From positions 1-30,703 of the forward strand of contig CAKTCK010000023.1 in the NCBI GenBank assembly GCA_934539245.1: DNA of 30,703 nt, given 5' to 3'. The notes under the pieces are model-generated. The model searched no databases. It saw nothing but the letters and a program-made list of their open reading frames with translations, and was not told where the DNA came from. Positions 8,122 through 14,723 of the stretch are shown here, in pieces. Both the position numbers and the translations under genes were made by a program. Origin of the DNA: an uncultured Faecalibacterium sp. (GTDB lineage Bacteria > Bacillota > Clostridia > Oscillospirales > Ruminococcaceae). Each line of letters starts with the position of its first letter. The stretch's first letter is position 1.

Positions 8122-9289
8122 CTTCTGTCACCTCCGGCAAAGCCGGTGCGGTCAAAGTGCGCCACACCAGCGCCTGTAAGAATGTATTGGGCAGCAACGC
8201 GGCCAGCGCTGCCTGTCCGGCGGTGCTGCTGCCCGTAAACAGCGGGGCAAAGCTTTCCATGCGCTCTTTATCGCACGCCGCCAGAAACGCCTCGGCCAGC
8301 GTCCGGGTGGTGTAGAAGTGGGTGGGGTCTACCCCGGCATCCTCGGCAGCGGCTTCCAGCGGGGCAAGCTGGTCGTCCTTCATCCGTGCCAGCAGCAAAG
8401 CGGCGTCTGCGGTCAGGGTGACGGGGTACTTCTCCCGTACCTCCTTCTGCACCGCGTCAAAGGCGGCGCGGAAGGCTTCGGCATCGGCGCTGCTGTCCGC
8501 ACCGCTGTCCACCGCGTAGGCACAGCCCCGGATGCGTCCAAAGGCGCGCAGGGTGTCGTAGTAGCCCAGCTCCATGTTGCGCTTTGCGGTGTCGGGGTCG
8601 AAGTGGAGGATATCGCCCAGTTCCCAGTAGCTGCGGATCATGGTGGTGGGCAGGCCGGTCAGGTTGGGGCGGGTGATGCCCACGCCCTCGAGGTCCACAC
8701 AGACCAGCTCCTCTGCGCCCATGGTCTTGGCAAGGCCGGTGGGCATATTATCGCTGTACCCGCCGTCCAGAAACTTTACCCCATCGATCTGCCGCGCCCG
8801 CAGGGCAGGAAAGCAGGCCGCCGAGGCCATCAGATAGTCCCGCACCTGCCCGGCGGGGATATCCTCCAACGTCAGCTCCCGGGGGCGCAGCCCGCGCTGC
8901 TCCACCGTCACGATGCCGAACCGGATGGGCGCAGCCCGCAGCGCGTCCTCGTCCAGCACCCGCTCCACGATCTCTTCCAGCGGGGTCACGTCCATGCCGC
9001 CCGCCTTTACCACCCGGAGCAAAAACTGGTGCAGGGCGGAAAGGTCGGCGTTTTCCTCCGGCAGCTCCATTACATCCCGGCTGCGGATGGTCAGCCACAT
9101 ATCCCGGGCGGTCTCGTACAGGTCCAGCACGAACATGGCACCGTTCAGCCCGCCCACACTGGTGCCGGTAATGATCTGCGGGTGCCAGTCCAGCTCCATC
9201 AAAGCCCGCCAGACGCCCACCTGATAGCTGCCGCGCGCACCGCCGCCTGCCAACACCAGCGCCTTTTGCGTGGGATCTCTGCGTTCCAT
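8108..9289 (-). CDS. Patatin-like phospholipase (RssA-type)
   Basis: A serine-aspartate dyad lipid acyl hydrolase. The N-terminal domain shows all patatin signatures: the oxyanion loop GGGARG (residues 12-17), the nucleophile elbow GTSVG, and the catalytic aspartate in FLDGGYSDNMP. It resembles cytoplasmic RssA/YchK-type patatins: no signal peptide is seen. The C-terminal 150 residues are mainly helical and not recognised. AGGG-rich sequence (9301-9295) precedes the ATG. It is the first gene of a two-gene unit with ptsI, which overlaps its end by 14 bases. That partnership between a lipase and a PTS component is unexplained. Confidence 0.9.
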   Translation of the reverse strand: MERRDPTQKALVLAGGGARGSYQVGVWRALMELDWHPQIITGTSVGGLNGAMFVLDLYETARDMWLTIRSRDVMELPEENADLSALHQFLLRVVKAGGMDVTPLEEIVERVLDEDALRAAPIRFGIVTVEQRGLRPRELTLEDIPAGQVRDYLMASAACFPALRARQIDGVKFLDGGYSDNMPTGLAKTMGAEELVCVDLEGVGITRPNLTGLPTTMIRSYWELGDILHFDPDTAKRNMELGYYDTLRAFGRIRGCAYAVDSGADSSADAEAFRAAFDAVQKEVREKYPVTLTADAALLLARMKDDQLAPLEAAAEDAGVDPTHFYTTRTLAEAFLAACDKERMESFAPLFTGSSTAGQAALAALLPNTFLQALVWRTLTAPALPEVTEDEGL

Positions 9290-9335
9290 ATCAAACCCTC
9301 CCGTGCATGTTCCCGGTTTTTCCGATATTGTTATA

Positions 9336-9344
9336 ATTATACCA
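9336..9344 (-). promoter_or_regulatory. Extended -10 promoter for the patatin-ptsI unit
   Basis: On the minus strand, TGGTATAAT is a consensus TATAAT (9341-9336) with a TG extension. No good -35 is seen at 16-18 bases. The -10 is 47 bases upstream of the ATG. Confidence 0.55.
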
Positions 9345-9409
9345 TACTTTTAAGGAAAATTCTCCCGATTTTTCGGGGATGATGCCTTTTTCCTGTGAAA
9401 GTTTCGTGC

Positions 9410-9415
9410 TATACT
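9410..9415 (+). promoter_or_regulatory. Promoter -10 for the HAD phosphatase gene
   Basis: TATACT (9410-9415) is preceded by TGC, giving an extended -10 (TGnTATACT); the -35 is poor. It lies 54 bases before the ATG and is divergent from the patatin promoter. Confidence 0.5.
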
Positions 9416-9468
9416 AGCCGGAGATAAGTATAGAGGCAGCCCGGAGGGGCGCACAACAGGAGGAACGT

Positions 9469-10119
9469 ATGCACTGCAAACAATGGATCTTTGATATGGA
9501 TGGCACCCTGACCGACAGCATGGTGGTGGTATGGGAGGGTGCCCCGGAGGCGCTGCTGGCGCGCTTTGGCCGTACCCCGAAAGCAGACCTGCACAAGACC
9601 CTGCTGACCATGGGCATGGAGGACGGCGCACAGTACCTCATCCGGGAGTATGCGCTGCCGCTGGATATAAACGGATATCTGGACGTGATGCGCGAGGTGA
9701 TCGCCCAGCTGTACGAAAAGGTGGAACTGAAGCCCGGCGTGCGGGACACCCTTGCCCGGCTGCGGGCAGAAGGTGCGCGGATGTGCGTGTGCTCCAACAC
9801 ATGGAGCAGCCAGTGCCGCACCGTGCTGACACGGCTTGGGGTGGACGAATACTTTGATTTTTACATCGAAGCACGGGGCGCGATGAGCAAAAGCAGCCCC
9901 GCGCCCTTTATGGAGGCGCTGCACCGCCTTGGCGGCACAAGCCCCGCCGGGTGCGCCGTGTGTGAGGACGCCCTTTACGCCGCCCAGACTGCCCACGACG
10001 CCGACTTCTATCTAGTAGGCATTCAGGACGTCTCCAGCGCCGCAGATGCTCCCGCCCTGCGCAGCATCTGCGACCAGTTTTTGCCGGACTGGACCGCGCT
10101 GGACTGGGCACAGGTGTAA
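9469..10119 (+). CDS. HAD-superfamily phosphatase, subfamily IA
   Basis: A 216-residue protein with all four HAD motifs. Motif I is FDMDGTLTDS (nucleophile D9 and acid D11), motif II is VCSNTWS, motif III is the lysine in GAMSKSSPAP, and motif IV is CAVCEDALYAAQTA. A helical cap is inserted after motif I, as in phosphoglycolate phosphatase and beta-phosphoglucomutase relatives. It should hydrolyse a small phosphorylated metabolite, but the substrate cannot be assigned. AGGAGG lies just before the ATG. The glycosyltransferase gene 91 bases downstream has its own promoter, so the two may not form an operon. Confidence 0.85.
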   Translation: MHCKQWIFDMDGTLTDSMVVVWEGAPEALLARFGRTPKADLHKTLLTMGMEDGAQYLIREYALPLDINGYLDVMREVIAQLYEKVELKPGVRDTLARLRAEGARMCVCSNTWSSQCRTVLTRLGVDEYFDFYIEARGAMSKSSPAPFMEALHRLGGTSPAGCAVCEDALYAAQTAHDADFYLVGIQDVSSAADAPALRSICDQFLPDWTALDWAQV

Positions 10120-10139
10120 TATTTCCCAGCGCGGCGCTC

Positions 10140-10168
10140 TTGTAATCCGGGCGCTGTAGGAGTATGAT
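10140..10168 (+). promoter_or_regulatory. Promoter of the glycosyltransferase gene
   Basis: TTGTAA (10140-10145), a 17-base spacer and TATGAT (10163-10168), ending 42 bases before the ATG. Confidence 0.65.
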
Positions 10169-10210
10169 AGTAGTAATACTCAAATTCTGTCGTAAAAAGG
10201 AGGCCCTGCC

Positions 10211-11233
10211 ATGACGAACCCCCTCGTCAGCATCATCGTGCCCGTGTATAACGCCCAGAAGGGGCTTTCCCGCTGTCTGGAAAGTATCTGCGGTCAGACC
10301 TATCAGGAGCTGCAGATCATCCTGCTGAACGATGGCTCCACGGACGACAGCCTTGCCATCTGCGAGCAGTTCCGGGCAAAGGATGCCCGCATCATGGTGG
10401 TGGATAAGGAGAACGAGGGCGTTTCCCGCACGCGGAACGCCGGGCTTGCCCTTGCGCAGGGCGACTATATCCAGTTTGCGGACAGCGATGACCTTTTGGA
10501 CCCCGATTACACCCAGAACCTCGTGCAGGCTGCCTTGCAGCACAGCGCCGACCTTGTGATCGCCCCGTACTGGATGGTGATCCCTTCCAATTCCAGCAAG
10601 ACCGGTCACGCGCTGGAAACCTTGCAGGAATCGCTTGGCATCGAGCCGGAAGCGCCGAAAACCGAGGTGCACAAGTACGGCTTTCTGCCGCAGGGCGTTT
10701 ACAGCCGGGAGGACTACGCCCGCCGCCTGATGCAGCAGCCTGCATCCTTTTACTACGGGGTGCTGTGGAACAAGCTCTACCGCCGGGAACTCATTGCGCA
10801 AAACCAGCTTGGCTTTGCGCCCGATGTCCACTGGGCAGAGGATCTGATCTTCAACATGGGGTATCTTGAGCACGCAGAAGTGTTTGTTTCCATCCCTGAG
10901 GCCGGGTATCACTATATCCAGAACCCCAAAAGCATCTGCCATACCCAGATCGATCTGCGCGGGCTTGTGGAGAACAAAACACAGGTTTTTCAGCTGTTCA
11001 AGGAGGTGTACACCCGCCTTGGACTGTACGAGGAATTGCAGCCCCAGATCTATAAATTCTTGTTCGCCTTTTCGGAGAGCGGTGTTCCCTCAGACAGCCT
11101 GCAGGGCGCTTTGCTGGATGCGGTGTCCCGCCTGAACGATGCTTCTGTCCAGCCTGAGCCCTCCCGCAAAAAGCCCCGCCGCAAGCCCAAAAAGCACGCC
11201 CGCCGCAAAAAGCCCCGGCAGAAGGCAGAGTAA
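10211..11233 (+). CDS. Glycosyltransferase family 2 with basic C-terminal tail
   Basis: A GT-A fold transferase that uses nucleotide-sugars. The first 110 residues carry the family signature: VSIIVPVYNAQKGLSRCLES, LLNDGSTDDS, NEGVSRTRNAG and the metal/nucleotide motif FADSDDLLDPDY. Later landmarks are LWNKLYRRE and WAEDLIFNMGYL, as in cell-surface polysaccharide GT2 enzymes. No membrane helix is evident. The last 25 residues are almost entirely Lys, Arg and Pro, which could bind the acidic membrane surface or nucleic acid; this is inference. AAGGAGG precedes the ATG. The acceptor and product are unknown. It stands alone in its own transcript. Confidence 0.88.
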   Translation: MTNPLVSIIVPVYNAQKGLSRCLESICGQTYQELQIILLNDGSTDDSLAICEQFRAKDARIMVVDKENEGVSRTRNAGLALAQGDYIQFADSDDLLDPDYTQNLVQAALQHSADLVIAPYWMVIPSNSSKTGHALETLQESLGIEPEAPKTEVHKYGFLPQGVYSREDYARRLMQQPASFYYGVLWNKLYRRELIAQNQLGFAPDVHWAEDLIFNMGYLEHAEVFVSIPEAGYHYIQNPKSICHTQIDLRGLVENKTQVFQLFKEVYTRLGLYEELQPQIYKFLFAFSESGVPSDSLQGALLDAVSRLNDASVQPEPSRKKPRRKPKKHARRKKPRQKAE

Positions 11234-11265
11234 GTGTTTTTTCAGTCGGCTCCTCCCATGAAAAT

Positions 11266-11301
11266 GGAATACCGGAGCGTCCGCAGACGCTCCGGTATTC
11301 C
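11266..11301 (+). terminator. Hairpin after the glycosyltransferase gene
   Basis: A perfect 16-bp stem (11266-11281 with 11286-11301) around a CGCA loop. Only a weak A/T run follows. The central 24 bases recur, as reverse complement, in the hairpin at 29912-29943, so it belongs to a repeated hairpin family. Confidence 0.65.
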
Positions 11302-11339
11302 GAGATTTAAAATATTCCTTCCGCTGTAAATCGTCAAGC

Positions 11340-11376
11340 AAAAAAGCCGCCGCACAAACACTGTGCAGCGGCTTTT
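11340..11376 (-). terminator. Intrinsic terminator of the metal-GTPase operon
   Basis: The arms GCCGCCGCACA and TGTGCAGCGGC (one mismatch) are flanked by A-runs and T-runs. On the minus strand the stem is followed by TTTTTT, 30 bases past the end of the last operon gene; TTTTA on the plus side may also serve the other direction. Confidence 0.8.
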
Positions 11377-11405
11377 ACTATCCCTTGGCTTTTATCTCGG
11401 GCATC

Positions 11406-11852
11406 TCAGCCCTTGCAGCCCTGCTCTTCCCAGTCGCCGAAATCGTTGGCATCGGCGATCTTGGTGGCATCGAACTTGCCGCTCTCGTCCTTGGGGGCAA
11501 CGGCGGGGCCGGCCTCCACGGGGTTGGCGTTCGGGGCTTCAGGGTCGTACACCGGGCGCTCGGCGGCGGTCTCCGGCTGGGTCTGGGGTGCGTCCTCAGC
11601 GGGGGCGGGAGCCTCCGGTGCGGCTTCTGCGGCGGCATCGGCAGCCTTTGCCTCTTCCTTGGCTTCGGCCTCTGCGTAGGCTTCGGCGGTCTTTTCGGCC
11701 TCCTCGGCGTCCTTTTCGGCTTCCTCCGGGAACTCGACCTCCTCCACATGGAGCGGGTCTTTCTGGTTCAGGATCTTGTCCAGCACCACGATGGCAGCGC
11801 CGGTGACAGCCACGGCAGCAGCCGTGCCAAGAATACGGAACAGAGTTTTCAT
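11406..11852 (-). CDS. Small membrane-anchored acidic Ala/Glu-rich protein
   Basis: A 148-residue protein of no recognised family. Residues 4-26 (LFRILGTAAAVAVTGAAIVVLDK) form one hydrophobic segment with a short basic N-terminus, fitting a membrane anchor or uncleaved signal. The rest is low complexity, very rich in Ala, Glu and Pro, and probably extended or disordered: first a heptad-like Glu/Ala stretch that may be helical, then Pro-rich sequence. It ends in a short ordered-looking tail (KFDATKIADANDFGDWEEQGCKG) with a single cysteine. A good AAGGAGG precedes the ATG. It lies 28 bases after the second CobW-type gene and is probably the last gene of that operon. An acidic extracytoplasmic tail could bind cations, but nothing proves it. 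Confidence 0.7.
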   Translation of the reverse strand: MKTLFRILGTAAAVAVTGAAIVVLDKILNQKDPLHVEEVEFPEEAEKDAEEAEKTAEAYAEAEAKEEAKAADAAAEAAPEAPAPAEDAPQTQPETAAERPVYDPEAPNANPVEAGPAVAPKDESGKFDATKIADANDFGDWEEQGCKG

Positions 11853-11880
11853 ACCAGAACCTCCTTGTTATAAAGAAACG

Positions 11881-12843
11881 TTAAGAGAACGTTACGACCT
11901 CTTCCAAGGGTTTTTCGGCGGGCTCCACCGACACGGCGGTCAGCACCGGGCCCTTGCCCCGGTAGATGTTGTGGAACTTATAGCCCACCTTTGCGGTCAC
12001 CCGCACCCAAGCGCGCTGCTCCAGCGCCTTGTAGCCATCGTAGCTGCAGGGGAAGCCCACGAACTGGATATCCTGCACGCAGCAGGTCATGGCAAAGCGG
12101 CCGGGCACAAAGCTGTTTTTACCGGCGCGGTTGGTCTGGCAGACCTGTGCCAGAAAGCGCACCGTCTTGCCGGTGTACTTCTGGGGCTCGTCCTGACAGT
12201 CCATGTACCAGATGCCGAAATCGTCGTCCGGGATGTCGATGGGGTCGGCGTTGATATCAAAGGGCAGCGGGTCGGGGATATCATCGTAGGCTACGCTGCC
12301 GTCCTTGAACTCGTAGGCGATATCGCACTTGCGGGAAGCCTGCCGCACCAGCTTGTGCAGCTCCTGCCGGGCGTCATCGTTGTTCACGGCTTCGGCGCGG
12401 TTGAACACGATCAGCTCGCTGCGGGCAATCTTGTCCAGCATCAGGCTGCGCATGGAGTTGTCGCGGGCGTAGGTCAGGGCGGTGGTGCCGTCGGCGGTGG
12501 CGATGCACTGGTACACCAGCCAGTTCTCGGGCAGTGCCTCGGCTAAGTCCTGCAGCAGCCACATGCCGTTGTACTCGATGACCACACGGCCTGCGTCTGC
12601 CTCCTTGCCCAGCTTTGCAAGGTTCTGGGGGTTCAGCTCGGACTTATCCTCCAGCACCTTCACGGTCACGCCGGGGAAGGCGAACTTCTTCTCGTTGTAT
12701 TCCTCTTCGCCCTCCTCGCAGACCAGCAGCAGGGTCTTGTCGCCGGAGTCGAAATTGGGGTCTTCAAAGGTCTCCTGAATAAACTTGGTCTTGCCGCTTT
12801 CCAGAAAGCCCACAAACAGGTAGACCGGGATCTCTTTTGCCAT
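11881..12843 (-). CDS. CobW-like GTPase domain fused to a YcgQ/TIGR03943-like domain
   Basis: The N-terminal part is a P-loop GTPase of the G3E/CobW group, with Walker A GFLESGKT at residues 12-19 and an aspecific NKxD region (IVFNRAEAV). Unlike its neighbour it lacks the CxCC metal motif. The C-terminal third (about residues 205-320) has GKTVRFLAQV, the segment RFAMTCCVQ (249-257) and AWVRVTAKV. These match what I know of the YcgQ family (TIGR03943/DUF1980), partner of the YcgR-type permease in other Firmicutes. The apparent fusion suggests a role in moving or sensing a transition metal, probably zinc, which is inference. It is co-transcribed with the His-rich G3E GTPase 49 bases upstream. 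An AAGGAG lies about 12 bases before the ATG. Confidence 0.75.
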   Translation of the reverse strand: MAKEIPVYLFVGFLESGKTKFIQETFEDPNFDSGDKTLLLVCEEGEEEYNEKKFAFPGVTVKVLEDKSELNPQNLAKLGKEADAGRVVIEYNGMWLLQDLAEALPENWLVYQCIATADGTTALTYARDNSMRSLMLDKIARSELIVFNRAEAVNNDDARQELHKLVRQASRKCDIAYEFKDGSVAYDDIPDPLPFDINADPIDIPDDDFGIWYMDCQDEPQKYTGKTVRFLAQVCQTNRAGKNSFVPGRFAMTCCVQDIQFVGFPCSYDGYKALEQRAWVRVTAKVGYKFHNIYRGKGPVLTAVSVEPAEKPLEEVVTFS

Positions 12844-12892
12844 AATAAATGGTTGCTCCTTCTCTCAATAATTTCTGCCGGAAGGGGTTTTC

Positions 12893-14197
12893 TCAGCAGC
12901 CGAACAGCTGGGCGATAGCGGTCTCGTTCAGCTTGGAGCCGATGACCACCAGCTTGCCGCCCACGTCTGCGCTGCGGCTGCGCACTTCCCACTCGCCGGG
13001 CACATAGTCGAACTCCAGCCAGCCGTCTGCGCCGCCGTCCACGATGCCCTTGCTGCGCAGGATCATGCCGTAATTGCCGGTATCCAGCTCGGTGAGGGCG
13101 TGCTCCACCTCAGCCTTGGTGAACTTGCGGGCCGTCTCCACGCCCCAGCTGGTGAACACTTCATCGGCGTGGTGGTCGTGATGGTGATGACCGCAGCAGC
13201 AATGACCGTCATGGTCGTGATGATGCTCGTGCTCGTGTTCGTCATCGTCATCATCATGATCGTGGTGATGGCCGCAGCAGCAGTGGTCATCGTGATCGTG
13301 GTCATGCTCGTCATGGTCATGGTGATGATGCTCGTGCTCGTCATCATCCTCATCATGGTCGTGGTGGTGACCGCAGCAGCAATGGTCATCGTGATCGTGA
13401 TCATGCTCGTCGTGGTCGTGGTGATGATGCTCGTGCTCATCCTCGTCGTCATCATCGTCATGATCATGATGATGACCGCAGCTGCACACACCGTTCTCAT
13501 CGTAGTGATGATGGTGATGCTCGTGCTCTTCTTCCTCGTCCTCGTGGGCGTGCTCCTCGTTTGCCTTGGCAGCCATGGCGATCAACTCGGCCTTGAAGTC
13601 GTCCTTGGTGGACATGGCCTTCAGGATCTGCTCACCGGTCAGGTGATCCCATGCAGTGGTCACGATGGTGGCGGTGGGGTTCTTTTCGCGCAGCATTGCC
13701 ACGGCAGCGGCGATCTTTTCCTCGCTGGCGGTCTGGGTGCGGCTGAGCAGGATGCAGCTTGCGTGGCTGATCTGGTCATCGTAGAACTCGCCGAAGTTCT
13801 TCATATACATCTTGACCTTGTTCACATCGGCCACGGTGACAAAGCTGTTCAGCTGCACGTCCAGATGCTCTGCCACGCCCTCCACGGCGCGGGTCACATC
13901 GCTCAGCTTGCCCACGCCGGACGGCTCGATGACGATGCGGTCGGGGTGGTACTGCTCCACCACCTGCTGCAAAGCGGTGCGGAAGTCGCCCACCAGAGAG
14001 CAGCAGATGCAGCCGGCGTTCAGCTCGTTGATCTGGATGCCGCTTTCCTTCAGGAAACCGCCGTCAATGCCGATCTCGCCGAACTCGTTCTCGATCAGCA
14101 CCACCTGCTGGCCTGCAAAGGCCTCGGTGATCAGCTTTTTGATCAGGGTGGTTTTGCCGGCGCCAAGGAAGCCGGAGAAGATATCAATTTTAGTCAT
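12893..14197 (-). CDS. G3E/CobW-family GTPase with long His/Asp/Cys-rich metal-binding block
   Basis: A COG0523-type putative metallochaperone of 434 residues. Walker A GFLGAGKT is at residues 9-16, then IENEFGEIGID, the family metal motif GCICC (C63, C65, C66), the IVIEPSGVGK switch region, and an SRTQ segment where the family usually has NKxD. Residues about 216-343 form an exceptional low-complexity block of His, Asp and Glu with four CxCGHHH units, inserted before the CobW C-terminal domain (VFTSWGVETARKF to the end). Shorter His-rich stretches at this point are known in zinc- and nickel-related members. The likely role is zinc (or nickel/cobalt) delivery or storage. It is the first gene of a three-gene operon. 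An extended -10 promoter lies about 90 bases upstream. Confidence 0.9.
   Translation of the reverse strand: MTKIDIFSGFLGAGKTTLIKKLITEAFAGQQVVLIENEFGEIGIDGGFLKESGIQINELNAGCICCSLVGDFRTALQQVVEQYHPDRIVIEPSGVGKLSDVTRAVEGVAEHLDVQLNSFVTVADVNKVKMYMKNFGEFYDDQISHASCILLSRTQTASEEKIAAAVAMLREKNPTATIVTTAWDHLTGEQILKAMSTKDDFKAELIAMAAKANEEHAHEDEEEEHEHHHHHYDENGVCSCGHHHDHDDDDDEDEHEHHHHDHDEHDHDHDDHCCCGHHHDHDEDDDEHEHHHHDHDEHDHDHDDHCCCGHHHDHDDDDDEHEHEHHHDHDGHCCCGHHHHDHHADEVFTSWGVETARKFTKAEVEHALTELDTGNYGMILRSKGIVDGGADGWLEFDYVPGEWEVRSRSADVGGKLVVIGSKLNETAIAQLFGC
13169..13552 (-). repeat. Degenerate in-frame repeats coding the His-rich block
   Basis: Four units, each centred on a CxCGHHH motif (third position of the motif at residues 240, 275, 308 and 335, so spacings of 35, 33 and 27 residues), separated by Asp/Glu/His runs. 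The DNA is a run of GTGATGATG-like triplets on the plus strand. The first inter-motif units are close copies. Copy number is likely to vary between strains. Confidence 0.85.
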
Positions 14198-14397
14198 GTT
14201 CCAAATGCCTCTTTCTTTTTATCGCAATATTCGCAGTTGTTAGCGCAAAGGGCCGCAGAGTGCTGACCCATAAAAATACTACACCTCTATTATAACAAGG
14301 CTGTCAATGGGAAACCGGCCTTTTTCAAGAAAAAATTGTAACTTTTTTTGCAAATTGACGGCGTTTTGGGGCAGGGACGAACTCCCGGCAGCATCCT
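14198..14397 (-). promoter_or_regulatory. Control region of the metal-GTPase operon
   Basis: On the minus strand, TGTTATAAT (14297-14289) is an extended -10 with a perfect TATAAT; no good -35 lies at 17 bases. A TTGACA (14307-14302) is present, but seven bases from it, so it is not a partner. No clear Zur- or Fur-type palindrome was found. The distal part (14310-14397) is A/T-rich and featureless. Confidence 0.5.
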
Positions 14398-14610
14398 CGC
14401 CCTCTCAGGCGCTCCCGCGCCAGCTCTCCCGAAGGGAGAGCCAAGCCGTAAAGTTCATTGCTAAAGTGTTAGGTGCAATGAGAAACTTTCCGGCAGTGCT
14501 CTTGGCTCTCCCTTTGGGAGAGCTGGCAAAGCCGTAGGCTTTGACTGAGAGGGCGCACGCCGTCAGCCCTGTTGCTGAAGTATCAAACGCAATGAAAAAC
14601 TTCCCGCCAT
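14398..14610. repeat. Dispersed palindromic repeat element, copy 1
   Basis: Bounded by CGCCCTCTCA (14398-14407) and TGAGAGGGCG (14546-14555), with inner complementary arms CTCTCCC/GGGAGAG. It contains a module TTGCTAAAGTGTTAGG... ending GGCAGT (14458-14497). A diverged second copy of the module lies just outside the end, at 14572-14610. The first 23 bases after 14398 and the module recur inverted at 29975-30180. No protein is coded; it looks like a small non-autonomous or REP-like element. Confidence 0.75.
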
Positions 14611-14631
14611 ACCAAAGGCCCCGCCCCCGCA

Positions 14632-14660
14632 TTGCATTCTTCCCCGCAGAATGATACAAT
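14632..14660 (+). promoter_or_regulatory. Promoter of the M24 peptidase gene
   Basis: TTGCAT (14632-14637), a 17-base spacer and TACAAT (14655-14660) with a TGA extension. It is 63 bases upstream of the start and directly after the repeat element. Confidence 0.7.
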
Positions 14661-14723
14661 AGCAGCAGCAAACCATCGCCGCCGGACGTTTTTCCGGCAA
14701 ATGACAGAAAGAGGGCTTTTGTT

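Noticed and set aside
13100..14266. Long plus-strand open frame rich in Val, Met and Ile, looking like a membrane protein
   Set aside because: It is the reverse complement of the His/Asp-rich G3E GTPase gene: GTG/ATG/GTC triplets are antisense to His and Asp codons. It has no ribosome site, and the minus-strand product has full family motifs.
14302..14307. TTGACA as -35 for the metal-GTPase operon
   Set aside because: It is only seven bases from the TATAAT, so it cannot pair with it; the extended -10 was reported instead.
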